From Phycisphaerales bacterium (lineage in GTDB: Bacteria; Planctomycetota; Phycisphaerae; Phycisphaerales; UBA1924), in NCBI GenBank assembly GCA_022072615.1, contig JAJVHS010000045.1, forward strand, positions 85,013 to 149,012: DNA of 64,000 bases, read 5' to 3'. The position numbers were made by a program, and so were the translations under genes. Below are positions 27,298-34,816 of this stretch, piece after piece; the stretch's first letter is position 1; each line of letters starts with the position of its first letter. The notes beneath the pieces were generated by a model, which saw only the letters and a list, made by a program, of their open reading frames with translations, was not told where the DNA came from and made no database searches.

Positions 27298-28335
27298 TCA
27301 CGCTGGCGAACCGCTCAACTGCCGCTGCTTCAGCACCAGCGTCGCGCTCGCCGTCCGCAGCGTCTGCATGTCGTACTTCTTGAACCGCTCCAGTTCGAGC
27401 ATCGATTCCACGACCGACTGGTCGGCCAGGTGCGCGTCCTTGATCTCAAACCCGATCCCCACCTTGGTCGCGACCTCGCCGTAGTCCGTCACGCGCAGCA
27501 GGTTGCAGCCGTACTGCTCGCCGTCGCGGTAAAAGCCAAAGGGCTGGCAATCGGCTCGGAAGAACCGGTGGTCGGTGAAATCGATGCGGTTGAGCGACAC
27601 GCCGCCCGGGCGGAGGCTCGACGCGTGGTGGCGGATCTCCTTCTCCACGTCCCACACGTGCTCGAAGACCGAGGTCGAGAGGATCGCGTCGAACGCCGAG
27701 GGGTAGTGCTCGAACGAGAGCTGCTTGGTGAGCGTGATCGGCCCCATCTCCAGCCTGTCGCCCTCGCCGAGCTTCTCGAAGGGGATCTCCGCCAGCCGCC
27801 GCTTGAGCTGCCGCGGATCGCCGCCCGGGAGCGTGAACGTCTCCGGCGAGAGGTGCATCTCGGCGATCAGCTCGCGCACCGACACCTTGGCGTAATCGAG
27901 CGCCCAGCCCGCGGGCTCGTACGCGATCACCGACTCGGCCCCGTTGGCGACCAGCACCACCGCCACCGCGAGGGGGTTGATGTCGCTGGCGCCGAAATCG
28001 AGCACGCGCTTGCCCGCGATCCCCGCCGCCGTGAACAGCTCCGGCCGCGCCGCGCGGTAGGCCTCGAGCGCCAGCAGCGCGTGCCGCGGACGCAGCGCGA
28101 TGAAATCGTGCCCGCGGAGGAACTCGTCCATCTCCACCTTCACGGGCCCCAGCGAGAGGAACAGCATCCGGTACGAGTACTCGCCCTGCGAGAGGATCTC
28201 CCGCACCCGGGCGATGTTCTGCTCGTCCAGGACGCCAAGCTCCTTCAGGCGGAACAACGCTTCATCCCGCGTGAACGGGTAGAGCAGCCGGCTGAAGGCG
28301 TGGAGCACGTTGGCGGGGTTGTAGTTGGTGAACAT
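27298..28335 (-). CDS. Class I SAM-dependent methyltransferase-like protein
   Basis: A 345-residue protein with a Rossmann-like methyltransferase core. Motif I reads VLDFGASDINPLAVAVVL, with the Asp/Glu-type second strand SVIAYEP. Motif IV-like text is FDAILSTSVFEHVWDVE and the post-motif RPGGVSLNRIDFTDHRFF. The N-terminal 100 residues are helical and have no known domain. AGAGGGGA lies just before ATG 28335. Substrate unknown; many such proteins act in surface polysaccharide or lipid modification. Confidence 0.82.
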   Translation of the reverse strand: MFTNYNPANVLHAFSRLLYPFTRDEALFRLKELGVLDEQNIARVREILSQGEYSYRMLFLSLGPVKVEMDEFLRGHDFIALRPRHALLALEAYRAARPELFTAAGIAGKRVLDFGASDINPLAVAVVLVANGAESVIAYEPAGWALDYAKVSVRELIAEMHLSPETFTLPGGDPRQLKRRLAEIPFEKLGEGDRLEMGPITLTKQLSFEHYPSAFDAILSTSVFEHVWDVEKEIRHHASSLRPGGVSLNRIDFTDHRFFRADCQPFGFYRDGEQYGCNLLRVTDYGEVATKVGIGFEIKDAHLADQSVVESMLELERFKKYDMQTLRTASATLVLKQRQLSGSPA

Positions 28336-28560
28336 CGACGGTCCCCTCTGCTGGAATGCGGCCCCTCGCACCGGCCGGGCTTGGCGGCGGCCACGCTCGG
28401 CGGCGCCCTTTGAAGGCCTGCGCCCCGAGCGACCGCCCATCGTAAGGGGAAACATCCGCGTCACCAACACCCCGAGCCGACCAAAAAAGCAGCGGCCGAG
28501 GGTCCAGAAGCGGTTTCCCGCGAGCTGAACCCTCGGCCGAGGAGCCTCATTGCTCAGTGA

Positions 28561-30195
28561 TTACCGGCCGCCACGCGAGCGACCGCCGCCGTGCGAGTGC
28601 TGGCCGCCGAGAGACCGGCCTTCCTGCGCCCGCTCCCACGATTCACGGGTGTAGTGCCGGCCCGCCGAGTCGGTGAAGCCGCGACCGCCTCCGCCGCCAC
28701 CACCACCACCGCCGCCCGAGCGGCCGCCGCCGCGGGAGCTGCTGCCGCGCCCGCCGGACTGGCGACCGCCGCGACCACTGTCGTCGTCATCGCGGGATGA
28801 ACCGCGCGACCCGCCGCGGGAGGACCCACCGCCACGCGACCCGGAGCCGTAGTCGTCGTCCTCATCGGACGAGTACCTGCCGCTGCGGGACGATCCGCCG
28901 CCACGCGACCCGGAGCCGTAATCGTCGTCCTCGTCCGACGAGTAGCGCCCGCCGCCACGGCTGCTTCCGCCGCTGCCGCCGCCGTAGCCGGAGAACTGGC
29001 CGTACTCGTTGCGCTCCTGCATGCGGGAGGACTCGTACCCACCGCGCGACCTGCCTTCGGAGCTGCCCCGACCGCGGTCATCATCCTCGTCGTAGGAGTA
29101 GCGGCCGCCGCGCGACGAACCGCCGCCGCGAGAGCCGGAGCCGTAGTCATCGCCCTCATCGTCGTAGCCGCCTCGACCACGGCCGCCGTTCCCGCCGCCG
29201 TACCCGTAGCCCGAGGGGGTGAACTGGCCGTACTCGTCGCGCTCCTGCATCCGCGAAGAGTCGTACCCGCCGCGCGAGCGGCCTTCGTAACGATCGTCTT
29301 CGTTCTCGTCGTCGTTGCTGTAGCGGCCGCCCTGGCTTCCGCGGCTCCCGCCGTTGTCGTCCTCGTCGTACCGGGACGATCCGCCGCCGCGGCGGGAGCT
29401 CGTGAACTGGCCGTACTCGTCGCGCTCGCGCGAGTTACCGCTGCCGCCACCACCGCCACTGCGACGCCCGCCGTAGCGGCCGCCGTCATCGTCATATCGA
29501 TCGTCGTAGCGTGCCATTCCGCTATTCCTTTCGCTGGTGAAGCCTTGTGAACCCTGCAGCGTTGCCGACACGGCAACGCCCGACCCTGCACGGCCGCCCT
29601 GCATGCCCGAGAGCATGCCTTGGCCGGTGCTCGATTGGGTCCCGCTCATCGCCGACCCCGCACCCACGAGCTCGCCCTCGCTCTCGCCGCCCGATTCCCC
29701 ACTCTGCTCGAGCGCCTCGGGGTTGACCAGCGAGCGAGCGATCTGCGTCAGCTTCTCGTCGGCGGCCTTCTCCTCCGCCAGGATCTGCTCGAGCACGTCG
29801 GCGTCCTGCGCGCGTCCCATGCGCCTGGCGAACTCCACGAGCGTGCCGTACATGGCCATCTCGTAGTGCTCGGTCTTCTGCGCGCCGCCGATGATCGCGG
29901 CGTCCTTCACGGAGGGATCGCCCTCGGCCTTGAGGATCTCCTCGGCCTCCTCGATGATGCCGTCGATTCCCTTGCACTTGACAGATTTCTTGGAGCCCTC
30001 GAGGCCCGCGATCAGCCCTTCGACGCGCTCGGCCTGCGACCTGGTCTCCTCACGGTGTGACTCGAACGCTTCCTTGAGCTGCTGCTCCTGCGCGCCCTTC
30101 GCCATCTTCTCGAGCGCCTTGACGAGCTGCTTCTCCGCGCTCAAAGCGTCCTTGAGCATGTGGAGGTACAGCATTTCGGTACTTTCGATTTTCAT
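28561..30195 (-). CDS. YciE-type (DUF892) ferritin-like protein fused to a repetitive RGG/RDEYGQF disordered tail
   Basis: A 544-residue protein in two unlike halves. Residues 1-155 are a DUF892/YciE four-helix bundle: MLYLHMLKDALSAEKQLVKA, the second helix pair, then TEHYEMAMYGTLVEFA and EILAEE-like QILAEEKAADEKL. From about residue 227 to the end the chain is low-complexity Gly, Arg, Ser, Asp and Tyr, with three RDEYGQF/RNEYGQF motifs, many GGGSSRGGR boxes and acidic EDDD runs, ending DSAGRHYTRESWERAQEGR. A clean GGAGG precedes ATG 30195. An internal ATG at 29517 begins MARYDDRYDDDGG and has AAAGGA upstream, so the tail may also be made alone. YciE proteins are stress-induced; the tail is a candidate nucleic-acid-binding or condensate-forming region (inference). 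Confidence 0.88.
   Translation of the reverse strand: MKIESTEMLYLHMLKDALSAEKQLVKALEKMAKGAQEQQLKEAFESHREETRSQAERVEGLIAGLEGSKKSVKCKGIDGIIEEAEEILKAEGDPSVKDAAIIGGAQKTEHYEMAMYGTLVEFARRMGRAQDADVLEQILAEEKAADEKLTQIARSLVNPEALEQSGESGGESEGELVGAGSAMSGTQSSTGQGMLSGMQGGRAGSGVAVSATLQGSQGFTSERNSGMARYDDRYDDDGGRYGGRRSGGGGGSGNSRERDEYGQFTSSRRGGGSSRYDEDDNGGSRGSQGGRYSNDDENEDDRYEGRSRGGYDSSRMQERDEYGQFTPSGYGYGGGNGGRGRGGYDDEGDDYGSGSRGGGSSRGGRYSYDEDDDRGRGSSEGRSRGGYESSRMQERNEYGQFSGYGGGSGGSSRGGGRYSSDEDDDYGSGSRGGGSSRSGRYSSDEDDDYGSGSRGGGSSRGGSRGSSRDDDDSGRGGRQSGGRGSSSRGGGRSGGGGGGGGGGGRGFTDSAGRHYTRESWERAQEGRSLGGQHSHGGGRSRGGR
28832..28969 (-). repeat. 69-bp tandem repeat in the disordered tail
   Basis: Two copies offset by exactly 69 bp encode a 23-residue unit (RGGGSSR, then GRYSSDEDDDYGSGS). 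A third diverged unit lies nearer 29100. In-frame duplication keeps the reading frame. Confidence 0.75.
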
Positions 30196-30552
30196 GCAAA
30201 CCTCCGTCCGGGTCGGACCGCCCGGCTTCAGAGACACTCGGTGAGCGACCGCCGTGCCATGGCGGCACGCCCGGGCGGATGTCGTTCACTCCGACCGTGA
30301 AAGTGCCCGCCCCATGCCATGTATCGCGTGTGGTTGTGCCTGCTGGCGGCCCATCCGTGAAGGGAGCGTGAAGCTCTCCCGACCGCGCCCGCGGATTCGC
30401 CGTATCCGCAAAGCTGCAAGCGACCCTGTCAACAGCCGGCCGTCCAGCCCGTCGCCTCGTGGCGACAGCCGCCGTTCACGCCGTACACTTCCGCACCGGC
30501 GGGCTGTCCAGCGGCCGTCAGTGCATGCCGGCCGCGCGAAGGGGAGTAAGCC
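30196..30552. other. 357-bp divergent intergenic region between the YciE fusion and ankyrin genes
   Basis: No gene is convincing here. It contains the ribosome site of the YciE fusion at its left edge and a -10-like TACACT (30484-30489) for the ankyrin gene, which then has a leader of about 57 nt with a GGGGAG ribosome site. No clear promoter for the YciE side was found. Confidence 0.5.
30484..30489 (+). promoter_or_regulatory. -10-like TACACT for the ankyrin gene
   Basis: TACACT lies 63 nt upstream of ATG 30553, and AAGGGGAG is near the start, so this transcript has a leader, unlike the leaderless group. Confidence 0.4.
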
Positions 30553-31479
30553 ATGAATGACCGCAAACCCGGTTCTTTTATCCTGGTGATCGTGTGCCTC
30601 GTCGCCGCCGGCGTCGTGCTCATCACGCAGGTCAACACGCTGAATTCGGAGGTTCAGGCGTCATCCTCGTCCGGTGCCCGAGCCGCGATCATCGCCGCCG
30701 CCCGCATGGGTGATGCGCAGGAGATCAGCCGGCAGATCGCGGCCAAGGCCGACGTCAACGCTTCCGTCGCCGACGCCGAATCGCAGCCGGGCGAATCCGG
30801 AATGACCCCGCTCATGTTCGCGGCTCAGAGCGGAAAGTTCGAAGCCGTCCAGTCGCTGCTCCAGGCGCAGGCGAAGGTCGAAGCCCGAGCCAAGGACGGC
30901 CGCACGGCGCTCATGTACGCCGCCGGCTGGGCCGACGCCGCCACCGTCCAGGCCCTGCTCGACGCGGGCGCTCGCATCGACGCCCGGTCTGAGGATCAGT
31001 GGACGGCGCTCATGCTCGCGGCCAGCCGCGGTAGCCAGGAGAGCCTCGACGCGCTCATCGCCGCCGGCGCCAACATGGAATTCAAGAACCGCTGGGGCCA
31101 GACGGCGCTGGCCTGCGCGGCCCTGGTCGCCGATGTCGAGAAGGTCAGGAAGCTCATCCCCGGGTCGCCCATCAACGCCGTGGACGCCAGCGGCATGACC
31201 GCTCTCAACATCGCCTGCGGCGGAGCCGAGGACTCAAACCCGGTCGTCGCCGCCCTGCTCGAGGCCGGGGCCGATCCCAGGATCGCCGACACCGACGGCG
31301 TGACGCCGCTCATGCGGGCCGCCGACCGCGGCGACTCGGCACGGGCCGCGATGCTGCTCAAGGCCGGCGCCCCGGTCGACGTCAAGGACGGGTCGGGCCG
31401 CACCGCCTATGACTGGGCGATCGCCCGTGACGACGACGCGGGCCGAGCCGTCGCCGAACTGCTCAAGGCAGGGTCGTGA
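30553..31479 (+). CDS. Membrane-anchored ankyrin-repeat protein
   Basis: A 308-residue protein with one N-terminal transmembrane segment (about 8-27) and then six or seven ankyrin repeats (GMTPLMFAAQSGKFEAVQSLL, GRTALMYAAGWADAATVQALL, QWTALMLAASRGSQESLDALI, GQTALACAALVADVEKVRKL, GVTPLMRAADRGDSARAAMLL, GRTAYDWAIARDDD). With a short N-terminus the repeats would face the periplasm, though the topology is not certain. The stop overlaps the next start by four bases (GTGA), so the two genes are translationally coupled. Ankyrin repeats bind proteins; the partner is unknown. Confidence 0.9.
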   Translation: MNDRKPGSFILVIVCLVAAGVVLITQVNTLNSEVQASSSSGARAAIIAAARMGDAQEISRQIAAKADVNASVADAESQPGESGMTPLMFAAQSGKFEAVQSLLQAQAKVEARAKDGRTALMYAAGWADAATVQALLDAGARIDARSEDQWTALMLAASRGSQESLDALIAAGANMEFKNRWGQTALACAALVADVEKVRKLIPGSPINAVDASGMTALNIACGGAEDSNPVVAALLEAGADPRIADTDGVTPLMRAADRGDSARAAMLLKAGAPVDVKDGSGRTAYDWAIARDDDAGRAVAELLKAGS

Positions 31480-32117
31480 CACGCCCGGGAAACGACCAGG
31501 ACAATCCTGCGTCCCCCGACGAAGTGACCGAACGCAAGCGCCGGCTCCGCCGCGACATGATCGAGCGACTTGCCGCGCTTGCGCCCGCCGAGGCGGCCTC
31601 GCAGTCGCTCCTGATGGCGGACCTGATCGCTCGCCAGCCTTGGTTCCGGCGCCGCGGACCGTTGATGACCTTCCTGGCGACGCCGCAGGAGCCCGACCTC
31701 ACGACCGTCCTGGAGCGCGAGATCGCCAGCGGACGGACCGTGACCGCGCCGCGCATGGACTGGAACGCGTGCACCATCGAGCCGCACCGCGTGGCGGACC
31801 TGGACCGCGACCTGGTCCCCGCTCGGCACGGCCTTCGCGAGCCCGGGCCTGACTGCCCGCGTGTACCGGTCTCGGAGCTCGAGGTCGTCCTGGTGCCGGC
31901 GGTGGCGTTCGACCATGCCGGGACGCGCCTAGGCAGGGGCGGCGGGTTCTATGATCGCTTCCTGTCGCGCCCGGACCTCCGAGCATTGCGCGTCGGCGTG
32001 GTGTTTGACCTGCAGATCCTTGATCAGGTGCCGCGGCAGGCGCATGATGCGCGAATGGACCTGGTGTTGACTCCGACGCGCGTGATCGACGTTCGCCCGA
32101 GCGCCTCGGAACTTTGA
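31476..32117 (+). CDS. 5-formyltetrahydrofolate cyclo-ligase
   Basis: A 213-residue MTHFS-family enzyme that converts 5-formyl-THF to 5,10-methenyl-THF with ATP. Conserved parts: KRRLRRDMIERL at the N-terminus, VLVPAVAFDHAGTRLGRGGGFYDRFL (the phosphate-binding glycine loop) and VGVVFDLQILDQVPRQAHDARMDLVLTPTRV at the end. The start is GTG 31476, overlapping the ankyrin stop. The length is normal. Confidence 0.93.
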   Translation: MTRPGNDQDNPASPDEVTERKRRLRRDMIERLAALAPAEAASQSLLMADLIARQPWFRRRGPLMTFLATPQEPDLTTVLEREIASGRTVTAPRMDWNACTIEPHRVADLDRDLVPARHGLREPGPDCPRVPVSELEVVLVPAVAFDHAGTRLGRGGGFYDRFLSRPDLRALRVGVVFDLQILDQVPRQAHDARMDLVLTPTRVIDVRPSASEL

Positions 32118-32180
32118 TCATCGCGGCGGCTTTCGTCCGATCCCCGCCGAACGCACGCTCCTTCGAGCAGGACAAACCAC

Positions 32181-33509
32181 ATGGCCCTCCCCTCCCAGAC
32201 AGAACGTACCGGCTCCGGCGGCCGCGTCTCGGCGTCCCGCGGCCGCGGCGTCTCCAGCAAGATCGTGACCGGCGTCGTCGTCGTCCTCATCGCCGCCGGC
32301 GCGGTGGTCGGAATCCTCTATTACAAGTCGCAGCCCGCGGCCGGGCCGTCTCCCTCGGTGGCGCAAGGCCCGTCCACCGAAAAGTCCCCGGCGCCCGGTG
32401 GAAACTCCGCGAAGATGCCCCCGGTGGGCTCCAAGCCGCCGGTGAAGGAGGCTGCTCCGCCATCGGGTGCGCAGCCCCCGAGCGCGACCGGCTCGACCAA
32501 CCCGACCGCGACGCCGCCGACGACGGCCGGTCGCACAGACGGGCCCGCCGCGACCCCGGCGCCGTCAACGCCGCCTTCGCCGGCGCCGACCGGCACCGAA
32601 TCGACCACCGGAAAGCCCCCGCCGGTGAGCGTCGTGAATACCGACGCCGCGGCCCCGGCGAGCACCGGGACGAGCACCGACAGCCGTCCGCCCGCACCGG
32701 GGACTCAGCTCCCTCCGTCGGCATCGACCCAGGACGTGCGCGCGCTGATGGCCCAGGGTGACGACGCCGCCCGCAAGGGCGACGCCGTGCTCGCTCGCCA
32801 GCTCTACAGCCGAGCACTGGTCGATCCCAGCGCGGCCAAGGCGGATCAGGAGACGATCCGTCAGAAAGCCGCGGCCCTGAACGAAGACCTGATCTTCTCT
32901 CCCAAAGTGACGGCGGGCGATCCGCTCACGGAGACCTACACCATCCAGCCGGGGGATGCGGTGGCTCGGCTCCCGCGCAAGCGCGACCTGGCGGTCGACT
33001 GGCGGCTGATCAAGCGAGTGAACCAGCTCGACGACGAGGACCTGACGCGGCTGAAGGTCGGCCAGAAGCTCAAGCTGGTCCGCGGCCCGTTCCACGCGAT
33101 CGTCACCAAGTCGGATTACCGGCTCGACCTGTTCGCGGGGTCTCCCGACGAACCGGAGAACTGGGTATACATCCGGTCGTTCAAGGTCGGCCTGGGGGAA
33201 GGAAATGGGACGCCCGTCGGCGATTTCATGGTGAAGAACCGCCAGTCCAACCCCCCGTGGACAAATCCGCGAACGGGTGAGAAATTTGCGGCGGATGATC
33301 CCCAAAACCCCATCGGTGAGTACTGGGTTGGATGGGAGGGGATTGGTCCGGCCGCGGGTTACAAGGGCTTCGGGATCCACGGCACGATCGATCCTTCATC
33401 CATCGGCCAGCAGAAGTCGATGGGATGTGTCCGGCTGGGGAATGAAGACGTTGGGATCGTGTTCGAGATGCTGACCGAGCAGATCAGCATGGTGCGCGTG
33501 AGGCCCTGA
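32181..33509 (+). CDS. L,D-transpeptidase (YkuD) with LysM-like domain and Pro/Ala linker
   Basis: A 442-residue cell-wall crosslinking enzyme. A transmembrane anchor (about 28-48) is followed by a Pro/Ala/Ser/Thr-rich linker of about 150 residues, a LysM-like segment (TYTIQPGDAVARL to VGQKLKLVRG, about 252-300) and the YkuD domain. The catalytic His and Cys are in GFGIHGTIDPSS and SMGCVRLGNED. It would form 3-3 crosslinks or attach proteins to peptidoglycan in the periplasm. No terminator is visible. Confidence 0.92.
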   Translation: MALPSQTERTGSGGRVSASRGRGVSSKIVTGVVVVLIAAGAVVGILYYKSQPAAGPSPSVAQGPSTEKSPAPGGNSAKMPPVGSKPPVKEAAPPSGAQPPSATGSTNPTATPPTTAGRTDGPAATPAPSTPPSPAPTGTESTTGKPPPVSVVNTDAAAPASTGTSTDSRPPAPGTQLPPSASTQDVRALMAQGDDAARKGDAVLARQLYSRALVDPSAAKADQETIRQKAAALNEDLIFSPKVTAGDPLTETYTIQPGDAVARLPRKRDLAVDWRLIKRVNQLDDEDLTRLKVGQKLKLVRGPFHAIVTKSDYRLDLFAGSPDEPENWVYIRSFKVGLGEGNGTPVGDFMVKNRQSNPPWTNPRTGEKFAADDPQNPIGEYWVGWEGIGPAAGYKGFGIHGTIDPSSIGQQKSMGCVRLGNEDVGIVFEMLTEQISMVRVRP

Positions 33510-33848
33510 ATCGGGATCCTCGCTCCTGTGCGGTCATCGGCGGCGGAGAATCCGGATTCCTGATTTGTTTGAATCAAGGGGAATAACCCGCCGGACCGAG
33601 TGATTCCCATCTGGTGGCATCGTGCGCTATCAGGGCTGCGACGATTCTGCTTGGAAAGATGGGCTGTTCTGGTATAGTGCGAACGGTGGCGACCGAGGAT
33701 GGTGAGGTTCTCGGTCTCATGCGGGTAGGAACGATCGAAGCCTGAGAAAGAGGGGTTTGAGTCCGCTGTCCGCGAGGGCCGCGGGGTTCTTTTCGTTTGA
33801 GAACCTTCAGTGGGAAGGTCGTGTTTCCCTTTTTCGGAGATGAGTGCC
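33510..33848. other. 339-bp intergenic region with promoter and structured leader
   Basis: It holds a good promoter (33651-33678), a 7-bp inverted repeat GACCGAG/CTCGGTC (33691-33716), a small hairpin CCGCG-AGGGC-CGCGG followed by GGTTCTTTT (33770-33792) and a ribosome site before ATG 33849. The leader is about 160 nt. I see no gene in it. Confidence 0.55.
33651..33678 (+). promoter_or_regulatory. Promoter of the short dockerin-like secreted protein
   Basis: TTGGAA, 16 nt, TATAGT. The -10 matches consensus in five of six positions and the region is notably more AT-rich than its surroundings. Confidence 0.6.
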
Positions 33849-34721
33849 ATGTTGAATCGAATCCTCGCGATGACAGTGCTCGCAGGCGCCGCCGCGGTGG
33901 CGTCGGCCGGCGGTCCCAACGAAGACACCGCGCTGCCCGCCGTCAAGGGCGAGCACCGGATGCTCAACATCAACGGCGGACCGGTGACCCGTTCGCTGAG
34001 CCTGCAGACCGTGTACGACACCACCGACCTGAACGCCACGGGCGCCCCGGCCTACGCCGGTCTCAGCTCGGTCCCGCCCTACTACGCCGACTGGGGCACG
34101 CTGGACCTTCCGCGCGTCGGCCAGGGCACGCTCGGCACCTTCGGCCAGCTGGTCGAGGAAGTGACGTTCGGCATCTCCAACTCGGCCGGCGTCAACACCA
34201 ACGACGTTGAGATCATCTTCTGGGACAACCCCCGCATCTGGGAAGTCGGCGGCGTCGCCGGCACCGGCGGCTTCCAGGCCAGCTCGAGCGCCACGCTCGG
34301 CGGCTTCATCGTCCAGCTCCCCCAGCCGACGTCGCTGTTCCCCACGTTCGACGTGTGGACGGTGACGGGCCTCTCGGCCTTGTCGACGCCGATCGTGCTC
34401 TCGGACAACTACTTCGGGTTCACGATCCGCACGTTCGTGTCCGGCACGAGCACGCTCGACAGCACGGCGGTCAACATCTTCAACACCGATGAGGGCGGCC
34501 CGGTCGTGGGCTGGTCCGAGGACCGCTTCGCCCGCGACGTCGACGCCAACGGCGTGATCCCCGAGACCGAGTGCAACCGCGTGTTCACGGGCGCCTCGAA
34601 CCCCGCCAACATGTTCCTCGGCGTGGCCGTGAACTTCTGCGACAGCGACTTTGACGGGTCGGGCTTCTCCGACACCGACGACTTCGACGCCATGGTCCAG
34701 GCGTACGAGGCCGGCTGCTGA
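33849..34721 (+). CDS. Secreted protein with single dockerin-like loop ending in Cys
   Basis: A 290-residue secreted protein of unknown function. The signal peptide is MLNRILAMTVLAGAAAVASA. The body is beta-rich (VTFGISNSAGVNTNDVEIIFWD, FGFTIRTFVSGTSTLDST), resembling adhesin or PEP-CTERM-type sandwich domains. The C-terminus FCDSDFDGSGFSDTDDFDA to YEAGC is a one-loop form of the module on the two secreted proteases of this window. GGAGATGAG precedes the ATG. The long structured leader suggests post-transcriptional control. Confidence 0.8.
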   Translation: MLNRILAMTVLAGAAAVASAGGPNEDTALPAVKGEHRMLNINGGPVTRSLSLQTVYDTTDLNATGAPAYAGLSSVPPYYADWGTLDLPRVGQGTLGTFGQLVEEVTFGISNSAGVNTNDVEIIFWDNPRIWEVGGVAGTGGFQASSSATLGGFIVQLPQPTSLFPTFDVWTVTGLSALSTPIVLSDNYFGFTIRTFVSGTSTLDSTAVNIFNTDEGGPVVGWSEDRFARDVDANGVIPETECNRVFTGASNPANMFLGVAVNFCDSDFDGSGFSDTDDFDAMVQAYEAGC

Positions 34722-34771
34722 TACGCGGCTCGCGGCTCTCCTCGCCGCGACCGTCTGAATGGACTCACTCG

Positions 34772-34806
34772 CGCCCCGGCGTTCACAAGCGCCGGGGCGT
34801 TTTCTT
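34772..34806 (+). terminator. Intrinsic terminator after the short dockerin-like gene
   Basis: CGCCCCGGCG, 8-nt loop TTCACAAG, CGCCGGGGCG, TTTTCTTT. A perfect 10-bp stem with a good T tract, between convergent genes. Confidence 0.92.
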
Positions 34807-34816
34807 TGGCGGCGGG

